This document shows positions 33,047 to 42,702 of a stretch of DNA of 64,000 nt, in pieces. Where the stretch lies: positions 62,001-126,000 of the forward strand of contig NZ_SGXD01000003.1 in the NCBI RefSeq assembly GCF_004216915.1, given 5' to 3'. Under the pieces are notes generated by a model. The model was not told the origin of the DNA and did no database searches. It saw nothing but the letters and a program-made list of their open reading frames with translations. A program made the translations under genes and the position numbers. Positions within the stretch are counted from its first letter, which is position 1. Every line of letters starts with the position of its first letter. Source of the stretch: Motilibacter rhizosphaerae. GTDB taxonomy: Bacteria > Actinomycetota > Actinomycetes > Motilibacterales > Motilibacteraceae.

Positions 33047-36000
33047 GTGCTCGTGGTCCACCGCGCCGCCAGCGGCACGGCGCTCGTGGGCGCCCTGGCC
33101 GAGGTGCTCCGGACTCCCCTCGACGACCCGTTCGCCCCCGACGTCGTCGCGGTGCCCGCGAAGGGCGTGGAGCGGTGGCTCGCGCAGCGGCTGTCCCACG
33201 TGCTCGGCGCGGTCGACGGCGACGGCGTCTGCGCCAACGTGCTGTTCCCCGCCCCCGCGGCGGTCCTCGACGACGCGCTGCAGGCGGCGAGCCCGGAGCA
33301 CGCGGACGCGGTCGCGCGGTGGGCGCCGCGCCGCGTGGCCTGGGACCTGCTGGCGGTGCTCGACGGCTGCATCGGCGACGACTGGTGCAAGGGCCTCGCG
33401 CAGCACCTCGGCGGCACGGAGAGCGGACGGCGGCTGCGGGTGGTGACGCGGCTGGCGGCGGCGTACGCGCGCTACGCCTCCGCCCGCCCGGAGATGCTGC
33501 TCGCCTGGCGCTCGGGCCGCGACGAGCAGGGCGACGGCACGCCCCTGCCGGAGGACCTGCACTGGCAGGCCGAGCTGTGGCGGCGGCTGCGCGAGGAGCT
33601 GGGCGTCCCGTCCCCCGCCGAGCTGCTCGGCCCGGGCTGCGAGCGGCTGCGCCGCGAGCCCGCCCTCGCCGGGCTCCCCGCCCGGCTCAGCGTCTTCGGC
33701 GCCAGCCGCCTGTCCGTGGCCCGGCTGCGCGTGCTCGACGCGCTCGCCGAGCACCGCGACGTGCACCTGTGGCTCAACCACCCCTCCCCCGCGCTGTGGG
33801 ACGCCGTCTCCGCGCAGCCGGCGCCGCGCCGGCGCGGGGACGACGTGGTCCGTACGCGCCTGCGCAACCCGCTGCTCGCCTCGCTCTCGCGCGACGTCGT
33901 CGAGCTGCAGCAGTCGCTCCCGCCGCACGCCGACGTCCACCACGCGACGCCCGACCCGGACCGGACGCTGCTGCAGCGCCTCAAGCACGACCTCGCGACC
34001 GACAGCGTCCCCACCGAGCCGCGGCCGCTGGACCCCGCCGACGACACGGTGCAGGTGCACGCCTGCCACGGGCGCACCCGCCAGGTCGAGGTCCTCCGCG
34101 AGGCGGTCCTGGGGCTGCTCGCCGCCGACCCGACGCTGGAGCCGCGCGACGTCATCGTCATGTGCCCGGACGTCGAGGCGTTCGCGCCGCTGCTCGCCGC
34201 GGCCTTCGCGCTCGGCGACGAGTCGGCGTCCGTCCACCCGGCGGCCCGGCTGCGGGTCCGGATCGCCGACCGCTCGCTGCGCCAGACCAACCCGCTGCTC
34301 GCGGTCCTCGCCACGCTCGTCGCGCTGGGCACCGGTCGCGTGACGGCGACCCAGCTGCTCGACCTCGCCGACGACCCGGCGGTGCGGGAGCGCTTCGGCT
34401 TCGACGACGACCAGGTCGAGCGGCTGCGCTCGTGGGTCGCCGCCTCGGGCGTGCGGTGGGGGCTGGACCGCGAGCACCGGCAGACGTGGAAGCTCGGCGG
34501 CATCGGGCAGGGCACGTGGCGCGAGGGGCTGGACCGGCTGCTGCTGGGTGTCGCGATGGAGGAGGCGCAGGGCGAGCTCGCCGGCATCGTGCCGCTCGAC
34601 GACGTCGACAGCAGCGACATCGAGCTCGCCGGCCGGCTGGCCGAGCTCGTGGCCCGGGTCGAGCGCGCCGAGCTGCTCCTCGGCGGCACCTGGACCGCCG
34701 CCGAGTGGTGCTCGGGGCTGCTCGACGCCGTCCTCGGCGTGGCCGCGGCGCCGCCGACCGCCGGCTGGCAGGAGCTCCAGCTGCGCCAGGAGCTCAGCCA
34801 GGTCGCGGAGGACGCCGCCGGGTCGACCGCGCCGCTGACGCTCGCCGACGTCCGCGCCGTGCTCGATCCCGTGCTCGCCGGACGCCCGACGCGCTCGAGC
34901 TTCCGTACCGGCACGATGACGGTCTGCACCCTCGTCCCCATGCGCTCGGTCCCCCACCGCGTCGTCTGCCTGCTCGGGCTCGACGACGGGACCTTCCCGC
35001 GGCAGACCACCGGCGACGGCGACGACGTGCTCGCCCGCGACCCCTGGGTCGGCGAGCGCGACCCGCGCAGCGAGGACCGCCAGCTGCTGCTCGACGCCAT
35101 CGGCGCCGCGGGCGAGCACCTGGTCGTGACCTACACGGGGGCCGACGAGCGCTCGGGCGCCACCGTCCCCCCGGCCGTGCCGCTCGGCGAGCTGCTCGAC
35201 GCCGTGGACAGGACCGTCGCGGCACCCGCCGGGACGCGCGCCCGCGACCTCGTCGTCCGGCGGCACCCGTTGCAGCCCGCGGACGACCGCAACTTCGCCC
35301 TGCCGCAGCCGTTCTCCTTCGACCCGCTCGCCTTCGCCGGCGCGCGGGCGCAGGCGGCGGGGCGCGTACCCCCGAGCCCGCTGCTCAGCGCTCCCCTGCC
35401 CCCGGAGCCCGCGGCCGACGTCGCGCTGGCCGACCTCGCGCGCCTGCTCGACCACCCGGCTCGGGGCTTCCTGCGCCAGCGGCTCGAGGTCGCCGTGCCG
35501 CGCGACGAGGACGAGCCGCAGGACGCGCTGCCCGTCGACCCCGAGGGGCTCGACACCTGGGCCGTGGGCGACCGCATGCTGCGCGCGCGGCTCACCGGGG
35601 TCGACATGCACGAGTGCCTGCAGCGCGAGCTCGGGCGCGGCGCCCTGCCGCCGGGCGCGCTGGGCGAGCTCAAGGGCCGCAGCCTCGCGGCCTCCGTCGA
35701 GGCCGTCCTCGCGGCGAGCGAGCGGGAGCGGCAGCTGCCGCCCGAGGCGCTCGACGTCGATGTGGCGCTGGCCGACGGGACCCGGCTGACGGGGACGGTC
35801 AGCGGCGTACGCGGTGGCGTGCTGCTCTCGGTCGCCTACTCCTCGCTCGCCGCGAAGCACCGGCTGCGCGCGTGGGTCGAGCTCGTGGCGGCGAGCGCCG
35901 CGCACCCCGGCCGGGAGCTGCGCGCCGTCGCCGTCGGGCGCGGCAAGGGCGGGGCCGGGCGCTCCGAGCTGGCGCCGCTCGACGCCGACGAGGCCCGCGT

Positions 36001-36352
36001 CGCGCTCGAGGAGCTCGTGGCGCTCTACCGCTCCGGCCTGCGCGCGCCGCTGCCGCTGCCGGTGAAGGCGGCCGCCGCGTACGCCGCGCGCCGGCACGGG
36101 GGCGACCGCCGCTCGATGGCCCTGCGCCGGGCCGACTGGGCGTGGAGCGGTGACAGCTACCCCGGCGAGCGGGCGGAGGCGGAGTGGCGGCTGCTGCTCG
36201 GTGACGACGCCCCGCTCGACGCGCTGCTCGGCGAGCAGCCCTGGCCCGAGGAGGCCGGGCCGGGCTGGCCGACCGACGAGCCGGACCGCTTCAGCCTGCT
36301 CGCCGTCCGCCTCTGGGGCCGGCTGCTCGACCACGAGAGGCTGTCGTCGTGA
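33047..36352 (+). CDS. recC: Exodeoxyribonuclease V subunit gamma
   Basis: A 1,101-aa protein starting at GTG after GAGGAGGG. The N-terminus LVVHRAASGTALVGALAEVL and the segments PDVVAVPAKGVERWLAQRLS and LSVFGASRLSVARLRVLDAL are typical of RecC. The helicase-like fold lacks intact Walker motifs and the C-terminal nuclease-like domain lacks a DxK pair, as expected for RecC, which acts as scaffold and Chi scanner. It works with RecB and RecD in double-strand-break resection. Its stop overlaps the recB GTG (GTGA). The order recC-recB-recD with overlaps implies one polycistronic transcript. Confidence 0.95.
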   Translation: MLVVHRAASGTALVGALAEVLRTPLDDPFAPDVVAVPAKGVERWLAQRLSHVLGAVDGDGVCANVLFPAPAAVLDDALQAASPEHADAVARWAPRRVAWDLLAVLDGCIGDDWCKGLAQHLGGTESGRRLRVVTRLAAAYARYASARPEMLLAWRSGRDEQGDGTPLPEDLHWQAELWRRLREELGVPSPAELLGPGCERLRREPALAGLPARLSVFGASRLSVARLRVLDALAEHRDVHLWLNHPSPALWDAVSAQPAPRRRGDDVVRTRLRNPLLASLSRDVVELQQSLPPHADVHHATPDPDRTLLQRLKHDLATDSVPTEPRPLDPADDTVQVHACHGRTRQVEVLREAVLGLLAADPTLEPRDVIVMCPDVEAFAPLLAAAFALGDESASVHPAARLRVRIADRSLRQTNPLLAVLATLVALGTGRVTATQLLDLADDPAVRERFGFDDDQVERLRSWVAASGVRWGLDREHRQTWKLGGIGQGTWREGLDRLLLGVAMEEAQGELAGIVPLDDVDSSDIELAGRLAELVARVERAELLLGGTWTAAEWCSGLLDAVLGVAAAPPTAGWQELQLRQELSQVAEDAAGSTAPLTLADVRAVLDPVLAGRPTRSSFRTGTMTVCTLVPMRSVPHRVVCLLGLDDGTFPRQTTGDGDDVLARDPWVGERDPRSEDRQLLLDAIGAAGEHLVVTYTGADERSGATVPPAVPLGELLDAVDRTVAAPAGTRARDLVVRRHPLQPADDRNFALPQPFSFDPLAFAGARAQAAGRVPPSPLLSAPLPPEPAADVALADLARLLDHPARGFLRQRLEVAVPRDEDEPQDALPVDPEGLDTWAVGDRMLRARLTGVDMHECLQRELGRGALPPGALGELKGRSLAASVEAVLAASERERQLPPEALDVDVALADGTRLTGTVSGVRGGVLLSVAYSSLAAKHRLRAWVELVAASAAHPGRELRAVAVGRGKGGAGRSELAPLDADEARVALEELVALYRSGLRAPLPLPVKAAAAYAARRHGGDRRSMALRRADWAWSGDSYPGERAEAEWRLLLGDDAPLDALLGEQPWPEEAGPGWPTDEPDRFSLLAVRLWGRLLDHERLSS

Positions 36353-39300
36353 GCGCGGCCCGCTTCGACCTCGCCGGCCCGCTGCCCGCAGGGACGACCG
36401 TGCTCGAGGCGAGCGCCGGCACGGGCAAGACGTTCACGATCGCCGCCCTCGTGCTGCGCTACCTGCTCGAAGCCGGTACGCCCATGGAGGAGCTGCTCGT
36501 CGTCAGCTTCAGCCGGGACGCGAGCCGCGAGCTGCGGGAGCGGGTCCGCGAGCGCCTGGTGACGGCGCGCGACGGCTTCGCGAGTGGCCGCGCCCACGAG
36601 CGCGACGAGGTGCTGCAGCGGCTGCTCGACACCGACGAGGAGGAGCGGCGGGAGCGGCTGCGCCGTCTCGACGTGGCGCTGGCGTCCTTCGACGCGGCGA
36701 CGGTGACGACCACGCACGGGTTCTGCCAGCAGGTGCTGGCGACCCTCGGTACGGGCGCCGACCACGATCCCGCGGCCGTCCTGCTGGAGAACCCCCGCGA
36801 CCTGCTCGCCGAGGTCGCCGACGACCTCTACCTGCGCAAGTGGGGCCTGCCCGGGGCTCCTCCGCCGGACATGTCGCGCAAGGAGTTCCTCGACCTCGCG
36901 AGTGCGGTGGCGCAGGACCCGGCGACGCGGCTCGTGCCGGGTCCGGACGCGCCGGAGCCCGCAGGGCAGCGCTCGCGCATCGCGACCGCGGTGCGCGGCG
37001 AGTTCGAGGCGCGCAAGCGGCGCCTGCGGCTGCTGGACTACGACGACATGCTGCAGCGGCTGGCCCGGACGCTCACCGACACGACCTCCGCACCGGCAGC
37101 GAAGGCCCGGCTGCGCAGGCGCTACTCGGTAGTGCTCGTCGACGAGTTCCAGGACACCGACCCGGTGCAGTGGTCGATCCTGCGGGAGGCGTTCCACCGG
37201 TACCGCACGCTCGTGCTCATCGGCGACCCGAAGCAGGCGATCTACCGCTTCCGCGGGGCGGACGTCCACGCGTACCTCAACGCCCTGTCGTCGGCGGAGG
37301 CCGTGAGCACGCTGCCGACCAACTGGCGCAGCGACGCGCTGCTGCTGCGCGGGCTCGACGCGGTGTTCTCCGGCGCCGCGCTGGGCGACCCGCGGATCCG
37401 CGTCGTGCCCGTGGAGTCGACGCACGCCGGTCGCCTCGTGCCCGCAGCCGCGCCCGTCCGGCTGCGGGTGGTGACGCGCACCGACCGCGACGTGCTGAAG
37501 TCCGGCCTGCTCTCCACCGCGGTCGCCCTCCCCGCTGTCGTGGCCGACGTCGCGGCCGAGGTGACGGGCCTGCTGGCCCGCGCCCGGCTGCACCCGCGGG
37601 ACGGCTCCGCGGACCGGTCGGTCGAGCCGGGGGACATCGCGGTGCTGTGCCGGACCGCGAAGCAGGCCCTGGCGGTCGAGGAGGCGCTGCGCGGCGCGGG
37701 AGTGCCGGTCGTGCTCTCCAGCCGCAGCAGCGTGTTCGCGAGCCGGGCGGCGCAGGAGTGGCTGGTGCTGCTCGAGGCGCTGGAGCAGCCGCACCGGGCG
37801 ACGCGCGTACGCCGGCTGGCCGTGAGCGCCTTCGTCGGGCTCACCGCCGAGGACCTCGACGCCCCTGACGCGCTGCGTCGCGTCGACGACCTCGCGCTCG
37901 CCCTGCGGACCTGGGCGCTGCTGCTCGAGGAGCGCGGGGTGGCCGCCCTGTTCGAGCAGGTGTCGCTCGCGGAGTCGCTGCAGCCGCGGGTGCTCGGGCA
38001 GCTCGGCGGCGAGCGGCTGCTCACCGACCTGCGCCACGTGACGGAGGCACTGCACCGCGCGGCGATCGAGGGCTCGCTGGGGCTCACCGCGCTGCTCACC
38101 TGGCTGCGCCGGCGGCGGGCGGAGGCCGAGGGCGACGAGGGCCAGGAGCGCAGCCGCCGGCTGGAGTCGGACGCGGCCGCGGTGCAGGTGATGACGGTGC
38201 ACACGAGCAAGGGCCTGGAGTTCCCGGTCGTGCTCGTGCCGTTCGCCTACTCCCACTGGTCGCGCACGAACCCGAGCTCAGTGGTGTTCCACGAGGGCGA
38301 CGAGCGGGTGCGTGACGTGGGCGGCCCGACGGCGCCCGACTGGCAGCGCCACCTGCGCGACCACGACGCCGAGGAGACCGACGACGAGCTGCGGCTGACC
38401 TACGTCGCGCTGACGCGAGCGCAGGGGCACCTCGTCATGTGGTGGGCGCCGACGACGAACACCCCCGCCGCACCGCTGCACCGGCTGCTCGCCGGCAGCG
38501 GCCCCGACGGCGTCCTGCCGCAGCGGTTGGACGTGCTGTCCGACGCGGCGAGCGTCGAGCAGTTCCGCGAGCGGGCCGCAGCGAGCGACGGCGGCTTCGC
38601 CGTGGAGGTCGTCGGGTCGCGCGAGCTGCAGGCGTGGAAGCCGACCCCTCCCCCGCCGCCGCAGCTCGAGCTCGCCCGCTTCGACCGGCCGCTGGACCTG
38701 CTGTGGCGCAGGACGTCCTACTCGTCGCTCACCGCAGCGGCCCACGAGGGCATGCGCTTCGGCTCCGAGCCCGAGACCGCCCAGAAGGAGGACGAGGCGG
38801 ACCTGCCCGTCGAGGCCGCCCACAACGGCGAGGCGCACCTGCACGACGTGCCGTCGCCGTGGTCGGAGCTGCCCGGGGGCACGGCGTTCGGCACGCTCGT
38901 CCACGCGGCCCTCGAGGACCTCTCCGGCGACCTGCGCGGCGTCGTCACCCGCGCCGTCGGCCGCTACGCGCCCGGGCTCGCGCCCGACGGGCTCGTCGCC
39001 GCCCTGGAGTCGTCGCTCGCGACACCGCTCGACCTCGCGGGCGGCGTGCCGCTGGCCGCGTTCGAGGGCAAGGACCGCCTGGCGGAGCTGGAGTTCGAGC
39101 TGCCCCTCGCCGGCGGCGACGACCCCGGCGCGCTCGAGGTGCTGCTCGAGCGGCTCGCCCCGCTGTGGCGCCGGCACGTCCCCGGCGGACTGCTCAGCGC
39201 GTACGCCGCCGCCCTGGCGCACCTCGCGCCACCGCCCGTGCGCGGTTACCTCACCGGCAGCATCGACGCGGTGCTGCGCACCGGTGACGGGCGCTTCGTC

Positions 39301-39633
39301 GTCGTGGACTACAAGACCAACCGGCTCGCACCGTACGACGAGCCGCTGACCGCCTGGCACTACCGTCCGGCGGCGATGGAGCGGGCGATGATCGAGTCGC
39401 ACTACCCCCTGCAAGCACTGCTCTACTCCGTGGCGCTGCACCGCTACCTGCGCTGGCGGCTGCCGGCGTACGACCCGGCGCAGCACCTCGGCGGCGCGCT
39501 CTACCTGTTCCTGCGCGGCATGGTCGGCCCCGGCGTCAGCGCGTCCGACGGCTCGGCGCCCGGCGTCTTCTCCTGGCAGCCGCCGCCCGGGCTGGTGGTC
39601 GACACCTCCGACCTGCTGGCAGGTACGCCGTGA
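36349..39633 (+). CDS. recB: Exodeoxyribonuclease V subunit beta (helicase-nuclease)
   Basis: A 1,094-aa UvrD-type helicase fused to a RecB nuclease. Walker A is ASAGTGKTFTIAAL (Lys about 27), Walker B LVDEFQDTDPVQW with Asp265-Glu266, and later motifs include TNWRSDALLLRGLD, VMTVHTSKGLEFPVVLVPFA and RLTYVALTRAQ. The C-terminal nuclease keeps Asp973 (GSIDAV), Asp987 and Lys989 (VVVDYKTN), plus HYPLQALLYS. All catalytic elements are present, so the subunit looks active as 3'-5' helicase and nuclease. It overlaps recC and recD by 4 bases each. Confidence 0.97.
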   Translation: MSAARFDLAGPLPAGTTVLEASAGTGKTFTIAALVLRYLLEAGTPMEELLVVSFSRDASRELRERVRERLVTARDGFASGRAHERDEVLQRLLDTDEEERRERLRRLDVALASFDAATVTTTHGFCQQVLATLGTGADHDPAAVLLENPRDLLAEVADDLYLRKWGLPGAPPPDMSRKEFLDLASAVAQDPATRLVPGPDAPEPAGQRSRIATAVRGEFEARKRRLRLLDYDDMLQRLARTLTDTTSAPAAKARLRRRYSVVLVDEFQDTDPVQWSILREAFHRYRTLVLIGDPKQAIYRFRGADVHAYLNALSSAEAVSTLPTNWRSDALLLRGLDAVFSGAALGDPRIRVVPVESTHAGRLVPAAAPVRLRVVTRTDRDVLKSGLLSTAVALPAVVADVAAEVTGLLARARLHPRDGSADRSVEPGDIAVLCRTAKQALAVEEALRGAGVPVVLSSRSSVFASRAAQEWLVLLEALEQPHRATRVRRLAVSAFVGLTAEDLDAPDALRRVDDLALALRTWALLLEERGVAALFEQVSLAESLQPRVLGQLGGERLLTDLRHVTEALHRAAIEGSLGLTALLTWLRRRRAEAEGDEGQERSRRLESDAAAVQVMTVHTSKGLEFPVVLVPFAYSHWSRTNPSSVVFHEGDERVRDVGGPTAPDWQRHLRDHDAEETDDELRLTYVALTRAQGHLVMWWAPTTNTPAAPLHRLLAGSGPDGVLPQRLDVLSDAASVEQFRERAAASDGGFAVEVVGSRELQAWKPTPPPPPQLELARFDRPLDLLWRRTSYSSLTAAAHEGMRFGSEPETAQKEDEADLPVEAAHNGEAHLHDVPSPWSELPGGTAFGTLVHAALEDLSGDLRGVVTRAVGRYAPGLAPDGLVAALESSLATPLDLAGGVPLAAFEGKDRLAELEFELPLAGGDDPGALEVLLERLAPLWRRHVPGGLLSAYAAALAHLAPPPVRGYLTGSIDAVLRTGDGRFVVVDYKTNRLAPYDEPLTAWHYRPAAMERAMIESHYPLQALLYSVALHRYLRWRLPAYDPAQHLGGALYLFLRGMVGPGVSASDGSAPGVFSWQPPPGLVVDTSDLLAGTP

Positions 39634-41375
39634 GCGCCGTCTCCGTCGCCGCGTCCGGCTCCCTCGCGGACTTCGCCGCAGCGGGGGTGCTCGTGCCGGC
39701 TGACGTGCACGTCGCGACGCGGCTCGCCGCGCTGGCCGGGGAGACCGACGAGGCCGTGCTGCTCGCCGTGGCGCTGGCCGTGCGCTCGACGCGGCACGGC
39801 TCGGTCGTGCTCGACCTCGCCACCGCCGAGCAGACGACGAGCCCGGACGAGGACGTCGACGCGGAGCCCGTGGTGCTGCCGTGGCCGGGCGCGGACTGGG
39901 CGGCGCGCGTGGCAGCGAGCCCGCTCGTCGGCGGGCCGCTGCGGGTCGAGGGGTCGCGGGTGTGGCTGGCGCGCTACTGGCACCAGGAGGAGCAGGTCGC
40001 GGAGGAGCTGCTGGCGCGGACGGACTCCGCGCCCGACGACCTCGACGAGTCCCTGCTCCAGGCGGCGCTGGCCCGGCTGTTCCCGAAGGTCGACGACGCG
40101 GACCAGCGGGTCGCGGCGGAGCTCTGCGCACGGCACCGGGTGAGCGTGCTCGCCGGCGGCCCCGGCACCGGGAAGACCACGACGGTGTCGCGGCTGCTCG
40201 CGCTGCTGCTCGAGCAGCACCCGACCTGGCGCGTCGCCCTGGCTGCGCCGACCGGGAAGGCGGCGGTGCGCCTCGAGGAGGCGGTCCGCGCCTCCTCCGC
40301 CACGCTGGACTCCCCTGCCCGCGACCAGGTGCAGACGCTGAGGGCGACGACGCTGCACCGGCTGCTCGGCTGGCGGCCCGACGCCCGCAGCCGCTTCCGG
40401 CACGACCGCCACGACCGGCTGCCGGTCGACGTGCTCGTCGTCGACGAGGCCTCGATGCTGCCGCTGACGATGATGGCCCGGCTGCTCGAGGCGCTGCGCC
40501 CGGCTACCCGGGTCATCCTCGTCGGCGACCCGGACCAGCTAGCCTCGGTCGAGGCCGGCGCGGTGCTCGGCGACGTCGCCGCCTCGACCCGGCTCGCGGG
40601 CAGCGTCGCGCGGCTGACCTCCAACCGGCGCTTCGCCTCGACCGGGCCGATCGCCCGCCTCGCCCGCGCGGTGCAGGACGGCGAAGCCGCTGCGGCGCTG
40701 CAGGTCCTGCGCTCCGGTGACCCGAGCGTGCAGTTCGTCGAGGTGGCCGACGACGACCCGGTCGGCGAGGACGCCTGGGCCGGCATCCGCACGGACGCGC
40801 TCGACGCTGGGCGCGCGCTGCTGGCGGCCGCCCGGGTGGGCGACCTCCCCGGCGCGCTGGAAGCCGTCGACCGGCACCGCCTGCTCTGCGCGCACCGCAC
40901 CGGTCCCCGCGGCGTCCAGCGGTGGAGCGGGCTGGTGCAGCGCTGGCTCGAGGAGGAGCTCGACCTCGACGTACGCCCGGACGGGCGCTACGTCGGCGAG
41001 CCGCTGCTCGTCACGGAGAACGACGCGGAGATCGGGCTGTTCAACGGCGACACGGGCGCCGTCGTGGAGCGGCGCGACGGCATCGTGGGGGCGTTCGGGC
41101 GGGGCGGCGCTCCCGTCGTGGTGCCGCTCGCGCGGCTCGGCGCCGTACGCCCGCTGCACGCGATGACCGTGCACCGCAGCCAGGGCAGCCAGTTCGCCCG
41201 GGTGAGCCTCGTGCTGCCGCCGGCGAGCTCGCCGCTGGGTACGCGGGAGACGCTCTACACCGCGCTGACCCGGGCGATCGGATCGGTGCGCGTCATCGGC
41301 TCGGAGGAGGCGGTCGTCGCGGCGGTGGAGCGGACGGCGGCGCGCGCGACGGGGCTGCGGGAGCGGCTCGGCTGA
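39630..41375 (+). CDS. recD: Exodeoxyribonuclease V subunit alpha (5'-3' helicase)
   Basis: A 581-aa superfamily 1B helicase whose GTG overlaps the recB stop. The N-terminal domain interacts with RecC in known complexes. Walker A is GGPGTGKTTTVSRL with Lys182, Walker B VVDEASMLP with Asp272-Glu273, and motif III/IV are VILVGDPDQLASVEAGAVLG and LTSNRRFAS. The C-terminal MTVHRSQGSQFARV and LYTALTRA complete the set. Length matches RecD (about 600). It is last gene of the recCBD operon, converging on the secreted-protein gene with a 10-base gap. Confidence 0.96.
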   Translation: MSAVSVAASGSLADFAAAGVLVPADVHVATRLAALAGETDEAVLLAVALAVRSTRHGSVVLDLATAEQTTSPDEDVDAEPVVLPWPGADWAARVAASPLVGGPLRVEGSRVWLARYWHQEEQVAEELLARTDSAPDDLDESLLQAALARLFPKVDDADQRVAAELCARHRVSVLAGGPGTGKTTTVSRLLALLLEQHPTWRVALAAPTGKAAVRLEEAVRASSATLDSPARDQVQTLRATTLHRLLGWRPDARSRFRHDRHDRLPVDVLVVDEASMLPLTMMARLLEALRPATRVILVGDPDQLASVEAGAVLGDVAASTRLAGSVARLTSNRRFASTGPIARLARAVQDGEAAAALQVLRSGDPSVQFVEVADDDPVGEDAWAGIRTDALDAGRALLAAARVGDLPGALEAVDRHRLLCAHRTGPRGVQRWSGLVQRWLEEELDLDVRPDGRYVGEPLLVTENDAEIGLFNGDTGAVVERRDGIVGAFGRGGAPVVVPLARLGAVRPLHAMTVHRSQGSQFARVSLVLPPASSPLGTRETLYTALTRAIGSVRVIGSEEAVVAAVERTAARATGLRERLG

Positions 41376-41385
41376 GCGTGTCCGC

Positions 41386-42156
41386 TTAGCAGTGCGTCTC
41401 CATGCCCGTGGCGTCCGTCCCCAGGATGCGCAGGTCGCGGACGACCGGCAGCGGCACCTGCTTCTCGACGTCGGCGCAGGCGACGGGACCACCGGACTCG
41501 TCGACGACGATGTGCCAGGCGCCGCCGGAGCGCTCGAGCACGGCGACGAGCTCGGTCTGCGTGCACACGCCCTCGCCCCACGCCCAGCCCCGATTGACCG
41601 TGGAGACGTGGAAGCCCAGCGGGCCGCCGCCGAGCTTCGCACCGCGCGACGCGCACTCCGCGGTGAAGGCCGCCGTGAGAGCGGTCAGCTCCGTCGCCGT
41701 CGGCGGCCGACCGCCGATCGGGACCACCTGGTAGTCGCGGACCATGTCGATCGAGCGCGAACGGTGGCCCTGCGCGTCGTGCTTCGGGTAGGTCAGCACG
41801 ATCCGGCCGAAGATGCGCCCGCTGGCCTCGGTGTCGATCGGCCCGCTGAGCGCCAGTCGGACGGGGTAGCTCCGCCACGAGCCGTCGGCGCAGTCCGGCT
41901 TGCAATCGTTGACGGACTCGGTCCCCGTGCCGGTCGCGCCCGTCGCCGTCCACCGGGTCCAGCGAAGGCCCTTGAGCTCCCAGGTGCTGTCGCACGACAG
42001 CCAGAGCGTGTGCGGGCGCAGCGCGGCCTTGACGTCGCAGCCGCGGAGCTTCGGCAGCGGCGTCGCCGCCGAGGCCGGCGCCACGAGGGCGAGCGAGCTC
42101 ACGATCGCGCTCAGCAGGGCGGCGAGCAGCGGGACCAGCAGGCGAGGGAGGCGCAC
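41386..42156 (-). CDS. Secreted uncharacterised protein, 256 aa
   Basis: Starting at GTG 42156, the protein has a signal peptide (VRLPRLLVPLLAALLSAIVS...APASAA). The mature part has Cys-bearing motifs RGCDVK, WLSCDST and NDCKPDCADGSW, followed by YPVRLALSGP and GRIFGRIVLTYP. This combination (Trp-Cys-Asp-Pro, NDCxPxCAxG, YPVxLxLS) occurs in unnamed secreted actinobacterial proteins. A C-terminal domain (residues about 150-256) follows with three more Cys. Cysteine content suggests disulfides outside the cell. Function is unknown; the ribosome-binding site is weak. Confidence 0.8.
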   Translation of the reverse strand: MRLPRLLVPLLAALLSAIVSSLALVAPASAATPLPKLRGCDVKAALRPHTLWLSCDSTWELKGLRWTRWTATGATGTGTESVNDCKPDCADGSWRSYPVRLALSGPIDTEASGRIFGRIVLTYPKHDAQGHRSRSIDMVRDYQVVPIGGRPPTATELTALTAAFTAECASRGAKLGGGPLGFHVSTVNRGWAWGEGVCTQTELVAVLERSGGAWHIVVDESGGPVACADVEKQVPLPVVRDLRILGTDATGMETHC

Positions 42157-42702
42157 GACGGCGACTCTAGCCACGGCAGGTGCGGGGACGGCTGCTCGCC
42201 GCTCGCGCGAGGGCCTTCGGCTCACCGCTGGAAAGTTGATCAGGTTGCCCGATCAGGTTCGCGCCCAGCAGCACGAGGTGGTCGCCGAAGGGGTTGAATC
42301 TCGTGATGCTCGCCGTCAGTTCGTGTGCCGCGCGGCTGAGGAGGCGGACGGCCTTGGCGGTGCGTCGCCCCATCAGTGTTGTGCCGCCGGGGCCACCGTC
42401 GTGGGCGAGTACGGATGGACCCCCATCGGGTAGCCGCCAGCGCAGGAGGCCGGCCGGCCGGGGGCGGGTCCGGGCCGTCGGGCGCCGTACCGCGTCAGCG
42501 GGCCCCGACGAGACCGCTCTCGCGCAGCCACTCCTCCCCCTCGGCGTGACTCCACTCGATCGGGCAGCCTGATCAAGTTCACCCCAGGACGGCCCGTGAT
42601 CTGCATGATCACGGGCGAGGGAGGGGGCTCCGCCGCCACAAGATGTGCATGATCAGCGCGGGGAGGTGGGGCCCGCGAGGACCTCAGCGACGGCGCCCGC
42701 AC
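42157..42702. other. Long noncoding stretch with GATC-rich repeats
   Basis: About 545 bases separate the divergent... start side of the secreted-protein gene from the 3' end of the SNF2 gene. No frame here has a convincing start, ribosome site or family. The stretch contains two GATCAGGTT direct repeats (42238 and 42251), GCCTGATCAAGTTC near 42569, a perfect hairpin at 42592-42616 and another TGCATGATCA at 42646. The same TGCATGATCA core occurs in the repeat block near 15.9 kb, so this looks like repeat-element debris or a regulatory/structural locus. Confidence 0.6.
42592..42616. repeat. Perfect hairpin with TGCAT loop, related to the 15.9-kb repeats
   Basis: GCCCGTGATC-TGCAT-GATCACGGGC is a 10-bp perfect inverted repeat with a 5-base loop. 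Its right half reproduces the TGCATGATCACGG core of the 41-bp repeats near 15.9 kb. A further TGCATGATCA copy lies at 42646-42655. It is 87 bases beyond the SNF2 stop, so it could also terminate that transcript. Confidence 0.7.

Noticed and set aside
32435-36334. Long minus-strand frame antisense to recC
   Set aside because: It lacks family features except its end, which is the real DUF2505 gene starting at 32905; the rest is a shadow of recC.
42167-42373. Short minus-strand frame of 68 codons in the geneless stretch
   Set aside because: No ribosome-binding site, no known family, and it runs through the GATC repeats.
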